The translations under genes were made by a program, and so were the position numbers. Below, piece after piece: positions 33,835-46,090 of a DNA stretch of 64,000 bases. The stretch is from Rugalucina vietnamica. Its lineage: Eukaryota > Mollusca > Bivalvia > Lucinida > Lucinidae. The stretch spans positions 18,409,957 to 18,473,956 of the forward strand of contig OZ024874.1 in the NCBI GenBank assembly GCA_964017185.1. Direction: 5' to 3'. Within the stretch, counting starts at the first letter, position 1. Each line of letters starts with the position of its first letter. The notes beneath the pieces were generated by a model. The model was given only the letters and a program-made list of their open reading frames with translations. It did no database searches and was not told the DNA's origin.

Positions 33835-35270
33835 TTTTCTTCGATCTCAGATTTCTTTATTTGAGAATATTGCATTTGGCATTCCCGCTGCTTTCAGTAA
33901 TGGGGTTCTGATTAAGTGCAAGTCGGAATCGTATGCGTTAATGTAGGAACTAAAAACAGTGATTTCGATGATATCACTTCAATGACCACATTACGAAAAC
34001 GTTCCTCAAGAAATATATTTTTCTCATTTTTGCTCAAAACATAAATTGTGGATACACGTTAAAACCGCCTCGCCGAGGCGGTTCTAACGAGAACCCACAA
34101 TTTATGTTTTGGAGAAAAAAATAATAAAAAAGATATACCCCTGCATACCCCAGTATAAAATTGGGGTTTAAAAGGGGTATTCATTACACTGGACATGTTT
34201 TGCTGATGTTGCATTTTCTTTTCATTAAACACTGCTGTTGATCTGACCGGGCTTTGTCTAATCGAGGTGTCCCATAGACAGCGTTGCCTTGCACTTAATT
34301 TCATATTGAGCTTGGTGTGATATAAAGCTTGTTTTTATTATAATTTCCTCTATGCGTGTTTTAACAAGGTTATGAAACTACATAAGTCACAATATCAAAG
34401 TTACAAAATAACATTAATTCGTTTGGGCTTCATGTTGCCAAATTTTTAGGGTCACTAGCCGAAACCGCGGTATGGCCCAGCACCTTTCTCATCAGTATTT
34501 TCACTACTCTGAAATAATTTCAGTTTTATTTTTATTCGATGTCTTACGATAAGACTGCAAGAAAAATGCTATATGATTCCGAGAAGCTAGTTCGAGATAA
34601 CTGTTAAATTTTAGTCCATAGCACAAGGAGAAAAGTGTATAATTTGGATTCCAAACATACACAGATGTTGGACTGAAAAGCTACCACCGCGGTGCTTAAG
34701 CAAATTATCTAATTCGCTGCAACAGTACAATTTCAATGTTTAGTGCAGATTTCTATTCAATATCAATATTTATCAATATTCAAGACAATATTTCTAGATG
34801 AAATCAACTGTCATTACATGTATAAGCTGGATATCTTATTGCAATTTGATGTTAACGATTTGGTGAAATTAACTCATATTTCAAAGAGAATTTCAAGATG
34901 CTTAAAAATAAATGATTTGGTAAAACGCAACCAAACTTCCAATGATGGTTAAAATCCTTTGCAGACATATTTTGTCACCAGTACAGACAAACTTTGTCGC
35001 AAAGACTTTATATAGTTTTGATGCGACAAGTGCATCTGCATTTTGTTGGCAAATAAAAGTAAGAATTTATTTTTATAAAGAATTTATTCGTTAATGATCT
35101 GGTAAGACTTGAAACAATACTTTATCTGTCTCACAATCGTATCATTTTGTAATGCATTTTACAAGCTGGAAACAGTTTCTTCATTTCAGTCGGATTAATC
35201 TGTCGTCTAGATACGATGCAACAGTTCTCAATCCGATTCTGTTTTAATTATCACTCAAAACAGATGGTTC
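33835..35270 (+). repeat. Third, diverged copy of part of segment A/B
   Basis: Collinear with 20,685-22,760 and 26,165-28,890: TCAGATTTCTT start, GGTTCTGATTAAGTGC, TGTTGATCTGACCGGG, GACAGCGTTGCCTTG, AGCTACCACC, CTGGAAACAGTTTCTT. Older than the A/B pair. Includes a foldback B copy. Confidence 0.75.
34015..34185 (-). repeat. Foldback repeat family B, copy 5
   Basis: Large palindrome centred near 34,073 (GCCTCGCCGAGGC), then the CCCC/GGGG hairpin. The 81-codon minus frame here is translated palindrome. Confidence 0.8.
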
Positions 35271-35559
35271 CATGACTTTTACTGCAAAATCTGACAAGAA
35301 CGCTTTTGATCTCAAAAGCGGCAACACATCACACAGCAGTTTAAAACTGATGTACATTTGTTCAGTCGGCAGGGGCCCATGACATTATAATTAAGAATCA
35401 GAGTCAGACAAAATGACACTTTGATAGTACTATGATTGTTTTTGAAATAATAATCATATCTTTGTGATTTTAATTATTGACCCGTTTGTTTTCGAGCAAA
35501 GGAGTTTTATTGTTATCCCACCTATTACAAATTATGTTGGGCGTAAGGACCTACATTTC

Positions 35560-35800
35560 CCTTTTTGTGAATTAAAAATAAAACTGAGATCCTTTAAAAG
35601 CAGTGAGCATATTAATGAGAAAAGAGATGGGCCATACCGCGATTTCTGCTACTCAAGCCTCTTCAGTCACCCCTTAAAGAGAAATACTGTAATTTTGCAA
35701 CTTTCAACAGGAAAGTCGATCAAAAGACTACTATTATCCAAACGGAGCCAAATATATAAAATTTGGTTAGAAAATGAATATAACCGACATTAAATTTCTG
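35560..35800 (+). repeat. Repeat block G, copy 1
   Basis: ACTGAGATCCTTTAAAAGC ... GGGCCATACCGCG ... TTTTGCAACTTTCAACAGG recurs at 36,345-36,560 and 51,530-51,800. The 109-codon open frame that spans it (35,464-35,793) is not conserved in the other two copies. Confidence 0.7.
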
Positions 35801-36344
35801 ATTTCTCAGAATACCCTCGCTGATCTCAAAGACCAAAAGGAAAATATAATCTGCACTTTGGATGATGTACTGATAGACTTTTAGGGCCGCCACACGGCAC
35901 AACACCAGCTGCAGTAATAGGTTATTGCATACAGAACTTCTTTAAAGTTTGCCTCTTTGGTATCGCGATCACAGAAGCCCGTCAAAAGAAAGTGTAATCA
36001 TCAGTCATTTATTGTGAGACGACACAGTACTCGAAAGCGGTCAAACAGATTGAACAATGCAATTTCACTTTTAAGGTTTTGCGAGTGAACCTAATAACTA
36101 ACCAGGCTTTACTGTCCTTAATATCGCGATAATTTAGAAGAAAATGCTCTGCACCGTAATCAATTTCCCTGGCCATTTTCCTTGTAGTCTTACCCTTCAT
36201 TTTTTCTATTTCCATGTGATGTTTAAATGTGCTACCTATAATGTACCTAGTATACAATGCCAGAACAATAATGTTTAAGATAATTGCAAAGTGTACCTTC
36301 GGAATATATCGGAGCTGAAAATGCTCATGATGGTGATGAATAAA

Positions 36345-36560
36345 ATTATTATAACTGAGATCCTTTAAGAGCAGTGAACATATTAATGAGAAAGGGGATG
36401 GGCCATACCGCGGTTTCGACTATTAAAGTCTCGTCAGTGACCCTTTAGATCTGGCAACATGGAGCCAAAGAGAATAACTGAAATTTTGCAACTTTCAACA
36501 GGGTAGTCGATACAAAGACCAGAATTATCTAAATGAGACCAAATATATTAAAAATACTGG
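36345..36560 (+). repeat. Repeat block G, copy 2
   Basis: See 35,560-35,800. This copy adds TCAGTGACCCTTTAGATCTG, shared with the 51,530 copy. Confidence 0.7.
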
Positions 36561-36589
36561 CAGACCTAGTTTGTCACCACGAGGCTCAT

Positions 36590-36830
36590 ACTACAATTCT
36601 GGTGCGACAAGTTCATCTGCAGTTCGTTGGCAATGTTTGTTAATGATTTGGTCAGATTGAAACGAGACATTATCTGTCCCACAACCGTATTATTATGTAA
36701 TGTAATTGACAAGCTGGAAACAGTTACTCGATTACAGTCGGATTTTGTCGTCTGGATATGATATGAACGGTTACATGCAAAAGTTCTCAATCCAATTCTT
36801 TTTCAATTACATAAGCAACAAAATTATTTC
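36590..36830 (+). repeat. Fragment related to the end of segment A/B
   Basis: TGCGACAAGTTCATCTGCAG to AGTTCTCAATCC, as at 22,520, 28,435, 29,785 and 35,028. Confidence 0.65.
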
Positions 36831-37111
36831 TGTATCATTTGAAAGCTCATGATACTTGATTCATATCGCACATAATATGACCAATAGCACCAAGAACGAA
36901 GCTTTAATGCAACACTTCAGTATTTCTTATCCTTTCTTATGGCGTTTAATATTTGAGTGTCGGTTTTGCATTAGGCTATTTATCTATATTTTGTAGTTTT
37001 GTTTGAACAAACTACCTACTGGCAATATGTTGTCAAAGACATGCTGTCTATGAAATATTAACATCATATTTGAAGTATAATCAATACCTTTATGAGGGAG
37101 CAAGGTTATTA

Positions 37112-37205
37112 ACCACCAGAGTTTTAGTCAATACAAAAGGAGCGGTGGCTCCACCCCAACATGACTGAAAAATTGTTGAATGCGACGCTAAACTTCTAAG
37201 TAAAA
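37112..37205 (+). repeat. SINE 3' fragment
   Basis: AGCGGTGGCTCCACCCCAAC followed by ATGACTGAAAAATTGTTG and an A-rich end, like 60,176-60,390 read on its own strand. Confidence 0.6.
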
Positions 37206-37511
37206 AAATAAAAAAATTCTTTGTGGTTTCAACCATTGCCCCGACAATTGTTTGACTTTTATACTGCCATCAAGTTCATGGTTATTCAGTACAGTATCCT
37301 ATTTGAAATTCCCATCCTAAGAAATGAACTGTTTTGGCTATCGGAAGCCTGTCAAAAGTCATGCAATCGTTGGTCACTTAGTTCAACACCACACAATCCT
37401 TGAAAGCGATCAGTCAAATCACACCATTCCATTTCACTTCTATGGTTTCTTAGTTGAACTCTTAACGACAACTAGACCGCAATTCCTGTTATTGTGACAT
37501 TTAACTCATAT

Positions 37512-37738
37512 AAGCCTGACTGGCGCCCTTTTTGTGAGGCATAGGTAATCAGTATAGCCCTAGATGGGACGCCGCACAACGCGGCTTCCCACCATCTGGG
37601 TCTATTCTGTTTGCTTTGAGAAGTTACAACAAAAAATGGTATAAAAATCTAAATCACTCCTGGTGCCCCTAATAATAACAATGGACTCACCCAAATGATA
37701 ACAATGGGAAAGTCCATTCGTCGTATATGGGTTAAGGA
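37512..37738 (+). repeat. Foldback repeat family C, copy 3
   Basis: Same ends as the copies at 2140 and 23,212. The central palindrome is imperfect (GATGGGACGCCGC...GCGGCTTCCCACCATC). Confidence 0.75.
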
Positions 37739-38121
37739 AGGGCAGCGTTTATGTGACATTTTACATTGTCTTTTTTCAAATTCATGTTAGTTTTCTTCGC
37801 AGAATTTTGAATTCAGACAAACGTTCTAGCTAATTTCCAATATCCACTGCCATTTATATCGGTCGGATTTTTATATTTGATATAAAAGATGCCAAAAATA
37901 ATAGGAAATCACTCATGATTCAAAATGAATCTCAAGAACCTGCTACTTGAATATGATGGAGTAAACAAAATAAAATAAAGTAAACGTAAGCAATGATTAG
38001 ATGAGAAAGGACCAAAATGACATGAAGGTACTGACACAAAGGGTACACACGGTCAGCTGCTGTTTCCCTAAATGAGGTAATTCAGTTACATGAGCATAAC
38101 AAAATATGCGAAAACATTGAT

Positions 38122-38367
38122 TGGCGGCCTCCGTGGCCAAGCGGTTAAGAAAGCTGTTTCTTAATCACTTGATCATCTCACCGGTGTGTCTGGTGTAGGT
38201 TCGAGCCCCGCACTGGTGACAAGCCAAGTTCTCCTTGCAGGTGTGTCAGGTGATTTTTCTTGGGGTTCTCCCGTTTTCGCCCCACCTACTGATTGGCCCG
38301 TCTCATATGAGCTGAAATAATCTTAATAGTGACGTAAAACTGAATCTAAAAAAAAATAAAATAAATA

Positions 38368-38400
<33 letters not shown>
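38122..38400 (+). mobile_element. tRNA-derived SINE, full length with target-site duplication
   Basis: The head resembles a tRNA-Leu: A-box TGGCCAAGCGG (38,134-38,144), long variable region, B-box GGTTCGAGCCC (38,198-38,208). The body contains TTCTCCCGTTTTCGCCCC and GTGACGTAAAACTGAATCT, then an (AAAT)n tail to 38,400. Flanked by 11-bp duplications AAAACATTGAT / AAAACTTTGAT (38,111-38,121 and 38,401-38,411) with one mismatch. Pol III transcribed and mobilised in trans by a LINE, by analogy with other SINEs. Confidence 0.88.
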
Positions 38401-38402
<2 letters not shown>

Positions 38403-38473
38403 AACTTTGATAAAAGCAGTGATAGCAAAACAACCGATAACACTGAAACATGAAATAAATGGAACCACACCTG

Positions 38474-40690
38474 AAAAAGGTACAAGTAGGCAAAGATCAG
38501 GAAAAGACGCAATCAGAAAAAGATTCCCACTCCAAAAACCGAGGTGGGAAAAAAACCAAACTAACAATCAGGAACTTATACCATGAAACATATCGTAAGC
38601 CGAATGAGCAGCTATTTTCCCAATAGGTGGCCACTCAGTTACCTTAACTTAACTAAAAATATGAAAACATACATAAGGCGCCAACAGCACAAAAACTTTT
38701 TATACACCAAGACATAAAACAAAAAGAACCACCACAGAAGTATCGACTTGGAACGATCAGTAACACAAAGTTACTGGCGGGCTTAAACCGGTTTTACATG
38801 GCCATAACCTCACCCTCAGCTTCCGCAGTGGTTCATAACATTTAGTTAGTTATTCGGCCGTCGTGGTGAATCTCTAACTAGTCAATGAATCATCAAGAAC
38901 AAACAAATAAATCATGATAAACATCCTGATGAATCAAAAACCAGGACTCACAGACTTAGTAAGCTGCCCGACGATGGAGATCCCTGGGCGCCGAATAACC
39001 TACTAACTCCGGAGCAAAAGAAAAACACTAGTTGGACCCCGGTGGGCCAAGCAACAGACAAGAAGCTCCGGCCCCAACCGACTAAAATGAATAGCTTTAT
39101 GTCGGGGCCATCATAGAGTCTGACGCCCGACCCACCGGCGTGCAATTAAAGAAGGCAGCATAGTTATCAACCATGATTGGGTTAAAAACTAAGCATGCAG
39201 ACTGTCGCATAACATTCAAGTTATAACCTATACGTCTGTAACGTGTTATGATTTTTCTGAACTGAAAAGAAAAATCATTAATTCCTTTAAGTTTCTTAAA
39301 TTTGTAAACCAAGTCACCATAAAATTCAGGTTCCGAAAGGCCCTCACTTAAAAGCGTCTTTAACCCAACATTATATTTGGAAATCAATTCATAGTGTCTA
39401 CGATAAAATTTAGAAAATGTTTTTCGAAGTTTATGATACCGATAGCCCTGTTGGAGAAGTTTTGCCGTTAAACATTTATTTCGAGCGTTGAAGTCTGTAA
39501 CATGATTGCAGACTCTAGCAAACCTAATAAGTTGCGAAATGTATACACCATAAGAAGCACGACGAGGAACGTCACCATCCAAAAAAGGAAAATTTACTAT
39601 ATCAAAATCAAAGTCATCGCGCTTATCATAAATTTTAGAAGAAACAAATCCATTTGCAACAGAAAGATGTAGATCTAAAAAGGGGGCCTTCAGTATCTGA
39701 GATATTGGCTTTGTTCAACTGAAGTTCAGGTGGATAAATTTGATTGACCATACCATCAAAATAAGGGTTGTCAATGTTCAAAAGGTCATCGAGGTACCTA
39801 GATGTGGAATTAAAAGCCTCGATAACATCAGCTTGATTATCATGGTTAAGAGAATCCATGAAATCTCTTTCGTAGCAGTATAAAAATAAATCAGCTACTA
39901 GAGGTGCGCAATTTGTACCCATCGGAATTCCAACAATTTGTCTGTATAACTTGGTCCCAAATCTAATATTAATATTATCAAGGAGATAGGATAAGGCGTC
40001 GCATACATTCTGGCATGACCAAAGTGTATACCGACTTTGGTCAGAGGAAGTGAAAAAAGCCTTTCTGTCATTACATGCCAAATAAAGTGAACCATAGTTT
40101 TTTAATGCCCTTTTGAAGGTCCACTCAATCAAATCCAGAAGTTTTTCTTTTATTAGATTATGTGGTAATGTTGTATACAGAGTAGAAAAATCATATGTGG
40201 ACAAGCTTGTCGCACGGAACCCTCTACACTTCAATTTACTGAGCACCTCATCAGAATTTTTAATTGACCAAAACCAATTTTTATTTGAAGTTTCATACAC
40301 TGTCTCACAGTATCTTATAACATGAGATTTGATAGCAGTAAGACAGGAAGTTAATAATTTAGAAAGTTCAGTGGTAGTACAAGAGCTAGAATTTGCAATA
40401 AATCTAGCTTTGTATGGTCTTTTGTGAAGCTTAGGTAACCAATACATCGTAGGAAGTTTGTCTTGGCCTTCATTGACACAAACAGAAAACTTAACAGGTA
40501 AATCGTTTAAGTGGGCATTAACTACAGACACCTCATCAGTATCTGTCTCCAGATAAGCCCTGGTACCATCAAGCTCCTGTTTTAAGGTGTTAACGTAGTG
40601 AAGCCTACAAACGACAACAACATTGTTTGCGGCTTTATCTGCCGGAACCAAGACATACTTTCTATGAAATTCTTGTATTTGAACTTTCAG
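38474..40690 (-). mobile_element. Penelope-like retroelement, copy 1 (5'-truncated)
   Basis: RT-coding region plus a ~620-bp 3' UTR whose end (AAAAAGGTACAAGTAGGC at the left edge on the plus strand) is shared by seven copies in this window. The 5' boundary lies between 40,680 and 40,714, where a host repeat block also seen at 30,345 and 37,310 resumes. No terminal repeats. No GIY-YIG endonuclease is visible after the RT; if this lineage carries one it must be N-terminal and lost by truncation. Confidence 0.85.
39097..40680 (-). pseudogene. Penelope-like reverse transcriptase, frameshifted and 5'-truncated
   Basis: Opens with VLVPADKAANNVVVVC near 40,640, then a PKLHK motif, the palm YDFSTLYTTLPHNLI (about 40,150-40,190), IPMGTNCAP (about 39,905-39,930) and the catalytic YLDD (about 39,782-39,795). 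An extra C near 39,687, compared with the second copy, shifts the frame and splits the protein into 338- and 161-codon frames. After the RT core comes a ~150-residue basic thumb-like tail ending in RASDSMMAPT. The motifs fit Penelope-like RTs; the KLHK and STLYTTLP blocks are typical of that group in aquatic animals. Confidence 0.85.
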
Positions 40691-40714
40691 AAATGATCGA
40701 GGTTAGTTACGAAT

Positions 40715-41205
40715 TGCCAGCTTAAGAAATAAAGTAACTTATCTAACGAAGCCTGTCAAAAGACAAACAATCATCAGTCATTGAGTTGAACACCTCACTA
40801 TTCTCGAAATGGATCGGTCAAATGTTACCAGATTATTTCCTTTTTATGGTTTCATGATTTAAGTTTCGAAATACATTTGTGTAACTAGACTACTTTTCCT
40901 GATATTGTGATACTTTAAAGACAGGGCTGGGGTATAAAAGGCCTCACAGGTATACCTGTGTCATTCTTTCTCTGACTGTTGAAGGGTTAACATCCATTCT
41001 GTGATTCTGATTGGTTTTCAGTAGAGGGCTACTGTGACATCACAAAATGATTGACAGGTCTTACCTGTCTGCAACTAGCCTTATTATCTCTTATTATGTA
41101 ACAGGAGGTACACTTCATAATTGGTTATAACAGACAGTCAAAACTGTTTTGTCATGAAGAATTAATTTCTTGGTTTTCTTCAAATAATTACTAATATTGT
41201 TTCAA

Positions 41206-41252
<47 letters not shown>

Positions 41253-42470
41253 AAATAAATAAAGAATTTGATTTCTGTCTGTCAGACATTAAAACTAAAG
41301 TGGAAACATGAACTTATATTCTTGAAAGGGAAGGATATTAAAATGATCATAATTAAACAATTTAATGATAATTAAATAAATAAATACAAATGGTGATTCT
41401 GTTTACCATGTACAAAACTAGATTTTACTACAGTAGTATATAAAGGTTATGAGAAGCAAAACAGAAAAAAATATAGGAACTTGTATTCTTGAAATGCATA
41501 GGCATTGAAAATCATCATAATTTAACGTTTTAATGATAAATAATGAAAAAAGTGAATCAAAAATGTTTTGGATTATTATTGTTTCCTATTCCTGTCTTAT
41601 GCAGCTATATTGATAAATGAATTGTGGCTGTTTATTACAGTCAATTATGACTTGTGATCCTTATCAGTTTTATGACCCCTATAGGTAGCCAGATTACCTG
41701 GAGTAAGCCACGCCCACTGCTACTGTCTGGCTACCTGTTCTCTTTGATGCTGGGAACCAGACCCCCCGGCATAAAAACCCTGTCTTTAAAGAAAAATAGG
41801 GAATTAGGAGGCAGTTTAAATTGTCTTTATTGTTATTCTTCTTCTTTTTCTTTCTTCATTTTCTTTTGTATTTTTGCTTGTTATGATGCTATGTGTGAAC
41901 CAGTGGACGAAGACGTCCGAACTATAAATGGGTTTGTTAACGATAATTTTACCGGATAAAAAAATGAAAGGGAATGTAAAGCTTCAGATTAAGGGCTAGA
42001 ACATTATCTCATCACAAAATGGTCAAATTTTCAGGAGGGAAGCGTTTAACCGTAGTATTGACCTCTCCATATGTTTTCAGTATTCTGTCAATCATTTGAC
42101 GTAATAAGGCTCCATATGGGTTTATGAATGTGCATTTTCATTACTTTTTCAATATACGATATTGAATTCCCTTTCTTGGGCCTCATGTACTGAGGCTAGA
42201 CTATATGTAGGCTAGAGTTTGCTTTGTCGGCCATTTTTGTCACTTTCACTTCGATAAATAAATCTATTTTCTGAACGCTAACGAGATCAGTAAATACGAA
42301 GCTTATGATAAAATTAAACTGGAGATGTATTTTTTAATGATATGAAGTAGTGTTGCATAGAATGATAAAATTTGGACGAATTCTCTCGTTGACCTATTTA
42401 TCGGTTTTTATCAGAAAACGATCCATGTGAAATTATGTTGTTTCTAATACAGTGTTTTCATTCACGTCCG
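40715..42470. other. Intergenic with a shared repeat block and microsatellite
   Basis: 40,715-40,920 matches 30,345-30,540 and 37,310-37,500. A (AAAT)n array sits at 41,206-41,262. The 101-codon frame at 41,654-41,959 has a low-complexity Ser/Phe stretch and no recognised domain, so I leave it uncalled. Confidence 0.45.
41206..41262 (+). repeat. (AAAT)n microsatellite
   Basis: About 14 units, slightly interrupted near the end. Confidence 0.95.
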
Positions 42471-42479
42471 CTGTCATAG

Positions 42480-42782
42480 ATGATTGACATTCGGTATAAC
42501 GGTTTACCGGATTGGACCGAAACTGTCCGAAACGAACCGATATTGTCCGCAACGGACAAAGATTATGATACTATCAAAGCTTTAAAGTATTCAAAGCTAA
42601 TAATGGGTCACCACATAGTAGCATGTGAAGACTTTTATGTGCACAACAATGTTGTGATTTACTTAGAACGCAGGAAAATCGTACCCGAAGAGTTATTGCA
42701 CCATGCATACATGTATCCGTCCTTCAACCAGATTTCTTATAGTACGGATTTAATCTACATCACACGACGTCAAGTTATTTAA
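42480..42782 (+). CDS. Hypothetical 100-residue open frame, not recognised
   Basis: Starts MIDIRYNGLPDWTETV, with balanced, high-complexity composition and a tyrosine-rich C-terminal half. It lies outside every repeat family I could trace, unlike most frames here. The upstream TTTCTAATACAG (ends 42,453) could be a splice acceptor. No signal peptide, membrane segment or known domain. It may be a lone exon, a retrogene remnant or chance. Confidence 0.22.
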   Translation: MIDIRYNGLPDWTETVRNEPILSATDKDYDTIKALKYSKLIMGHHIVACEDFYVHNNVVIYLERRKIVPEELLHHAYMYPSFNQISYSTDLIYITRRQVI

Positions 42783-43466
42783 AGTTCAAGTCAACAAATT
42801 TTCAGACGTGGTTATGAAACCATTCACGGTTTAACACAGTATTTGATTTATTTAGTATCAAAATGCACTATAAGTTACTAAAGGAATCATTCTTCTTGTC
42901 GGTGTAGACTTCTATCACAATCTCATATTATTTTAAACTTCCAAATTTCTATGAACCCCTCCGTATAGCATGTTACTAAGAAGATGCTATAATTTTCTTG
43001 TTTAATATTAGAATTAAACTGAAGTGAAAAAGGGCTACACACCTTCAACTAATCTGACACTGACACAAGTATCAAACTTAAATTTAAATACACCCGGATG
43101 CCTTGACCTATTTCCACATGAACTAAACCATTTAACTTTGAACGAGTAAGCGCAATCTCGTAAAAAGGAAATTGTGCATGCTAAGTTAGCATAAGCTTGG
43201 AATTCATGCAAATTTATTCCTCTTCATATAGTTTTATTCTACAAGGACTACTAAAATCCCAGACAAATTGCCTCTTTAGGGCTTCACCGATAGCAACCGC
43301 CTATATAATAGAATTTATAGGTCCAAAATCTTTACCAAATACAATTAACATTCAAATATGCAAAATTATTGGAAAAGGGCCACACCATTATAAACAATCC
43401 TGAAGTGCTTGAATTTGGTCAGACAATGATTATAGGCATCACTATTTTTTAATTTACAAATGAAGT

Positions 43467-43580
43467 TTACGATATGTTTTCATGGTATTGTTAGTTTGTT
43501 TTTTTCCCACCTCGGTTTTTGGTGTGGGAATCTTTTTCTGATTGCGCCTTTTCCTGATCTTTGCCTACTTGTACCTTTTT
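43467..43580 (+). repeat. Penelope-like element 3' end fragment
   Basis: Only the last ~115 bp, sense on plus: TTTACGATATGTTTTCATGG to TGCCTACTTGTACCTTTTT. Confidence 0.75.
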
Positions 43581-43979
43581 AATATAAATTTTTCGTTTGA
43601 AGATTACACAAAATATTTATTGAACATCATCGAACATAGATGAAAAATTTACAGTCGAAACTCATCGCTGTCACTGTGTGTATGTCAAATTTTGTCGCGA
43701 CGAGGCTCAAGTTGATATCATCAAAGTGAAAAACGGCAGCTAAATCTGCCGTGTATTATTGATGTTGTGCTTAATTGAAGTGCAAAATCTCTTTGATTAC
43801 ACAGTAGCCAAAGAAACAAAGTTTCTCTACCCCAATGACAAGAAGAATGTTAACGATTATACAATACATACATGTAAAAGGCATCGCTGCTAACATAATC
43901 AAAACCTCTTCCATACCAGAGAGTTTAAAGTCGATATAAAGTTTTATACATTGCTGTTATTGCTACTGTTACTTCTACA

Positions 43980-44036
43980 TAACTACTACTACTACTACTA
44001 TTACTACTGCTACTACTACTACTACTACTACTACTG
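43980..44036 (+). repeat. (ACT)n microsatellite
   Basis: About 19 slightly imperfect ACT units. Confidence 0.9.
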
Positions 44037-44808
44037 GTTGATGATGAAATGCTTTTGCAAGCGATTGGTATAACTAAATAAAATAGAAAATAGTTTAACT
44101 ATAATTTTGCTTACGGTACAGAATAGAAATTCGTACACGTGCCGCATTATTTACGTCACGTCGGATTTGTTGTCTCTTTCAAAACGCGACAGTGTTTCCG
44201 CTCTCTGTATAATACATTAAGATCGTGGAAAACACCCCAATGGCTTGTTTCCTGTATGCTGTGTCCCATCTACAGTCTGTCTCAGTGTGAATAATGTAAT
44301 ATTGATCAGTAAAAGCCGATTACAGGACTCGTCACTTCAAAGCGATTCTAGATCTTACAGATTTGATCAGTACTGTATTTAATATTGTCATAATATTGAC
44401 AGTGGCGTCTGAATCTCTTTGAACTTATATAACAGGATAGAAAAAGTAAATCATGTGTTAATGGCTGCTATATGAAAATTGTTTGCTATCAAATTCATTT
44501 TGCAATGCCTACTTTAAATCAGAACAGCATTTAATGCGGCATTAATTAGGTAGATTGTGTTTATCTTCACCAAAGCACATCTAATCTCAGACCTTATGCG
44601 GAGACCAAGAAAACAAAATATATCATGTTAAGCTTTGGAAATCTATACCGATTTTTTAAGTTGCCATTCTTATCGGTTGATTAGGAAAGAAATTATTTCC
44701 AAAAAGTTGAGTTGGATTCGAGTTTTTGCATTTGGAAACATTAAGTCGCTGGCTACTTTTACTGTTACTGACCGGATGATAATATTTTTGTTTTCGGCTT
44801 CACACATC

Positions 44809-45095
44809 CATACGTATAAGCCTTTTGTGGCTTAGTTGGATGGCTATATTTTCAAACACTTGTTGGATGTCGTGACATCCTAATTTTGGATAAAAACCCA
44901 TAATGGAGGCAACGTCCCGACATGACTTTAGCTGACTGGGACGTACAGAATCAATTCAAACAAACAAACAAACAAACAAACAAACAAACAAACAAAGAGT
45001 AAAAGCTGTGAAATTAGGATGTCACCACGTCCAACATGTGCTTGAAATAAAGCCATCCAACTAAGCCACTAAAGGCTTATACGTATGGATACTTT
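44809..45095 (+). repeat. Inverted-repeat element enclosing a SINE tail
   Basis: Arms of about 80 bp (44,809-44,886 and 45,010-45,095) pair: ATACGTATAAGCC...GCTTAGTTGGATGG against CCATCCAACTAAGC...GGCTTATACGTAT. The loop holds a SINE 3' fragment with a (CAAA)n tail (about 44,910-44,995). In C3 the loop is in the opposite orientation (59,460-59,610). Confidence 0.75.
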
Positions 45096-46090
45096 GACGT
45101 GAACCAAGTTTCCTGGACAGGCTTAGACCAGAGTGGTTCACCAATAATCAGGTCAGTCAGTAGTGTATAAGCTATGCCTGGAGGCACAATCAGCCCATCT
45201 ATTTCTTTAGGCCCCAATGGGCGGGGGCTTTTCATCCAATGGAAACAGCAGGCACCAACCCTCTTTCATGACTGTCAGTTACCTGGTTTGTTTTGGACCT
45301 GGCCTCAAGGTTATAAAACTTTTTTCAAGCTCAGCCCAGCTTGTAAATTCAGGTTCAGTACTCAACAACTAGTGATGTAGCCTGCTCATAAATGTTAAAA
45401 TGCAAACAATTATTGGCATTTTAACATTTATGAGCAGGATAGCAGGATAAATTTTTATCGCAGCTGAGCTGAGTATGAAAAAAGTTTTATACACTCGGAA
45501 CCAGGTCGAAATCCTAGTAGACAGGTTTTCTAGAACCTTTCCTTCCCATAAACGGTCCAATTCATTACTTCCTGTCTGTGTTATCCCATTTATTTGTGAC
45601 GACGTTTGCAATCAGATGGTGTATGATCGATTGTTGAGGTCGTCACATAATATATAAATGACTTCTTTGAACGTTTCTTTCGGTATTTAGATGAAAATTC
45701 GCTTAGACAAAAACAAACTTATCAATGAAGGGGGTCTGGAAAAATCCTGACAAAAAGCCATCAAAAACATAAAGGTGATCAACAATGTCCCGAAAGATAG
45801 CCACCAAGCTTACTTGCGCTAGACTAGATTTAAATTTTACATACTTTTTAAAATAATATTGAAATTAATATTATAATGAGGGATATACCACAACTCAGCA
45901 TAACTACCACTTTAGAACTGCGAGTAAGAATGTTTGGAATGCTTTATCTGGACCCTCTGTGTTTTGATGTGCGTGTATTTCTCTGCATATAACGATACAG
46001 AATCCAACAGATACTTAAATCTGAAGGTTATTGCCTTTTGCCCTCTGTTCTCGACAAAGAAGGCCGAAACCTGGCTTTTCACAAGAATCA

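Noticed and set aside
38926-38960. Hammerhead ribozyme (CTGATGA) in the PLE tail, as known in some Penelope elements
   Set aside because: The motif is on the strand opposite to the RT, and no GAAA core follows with pairing stems.
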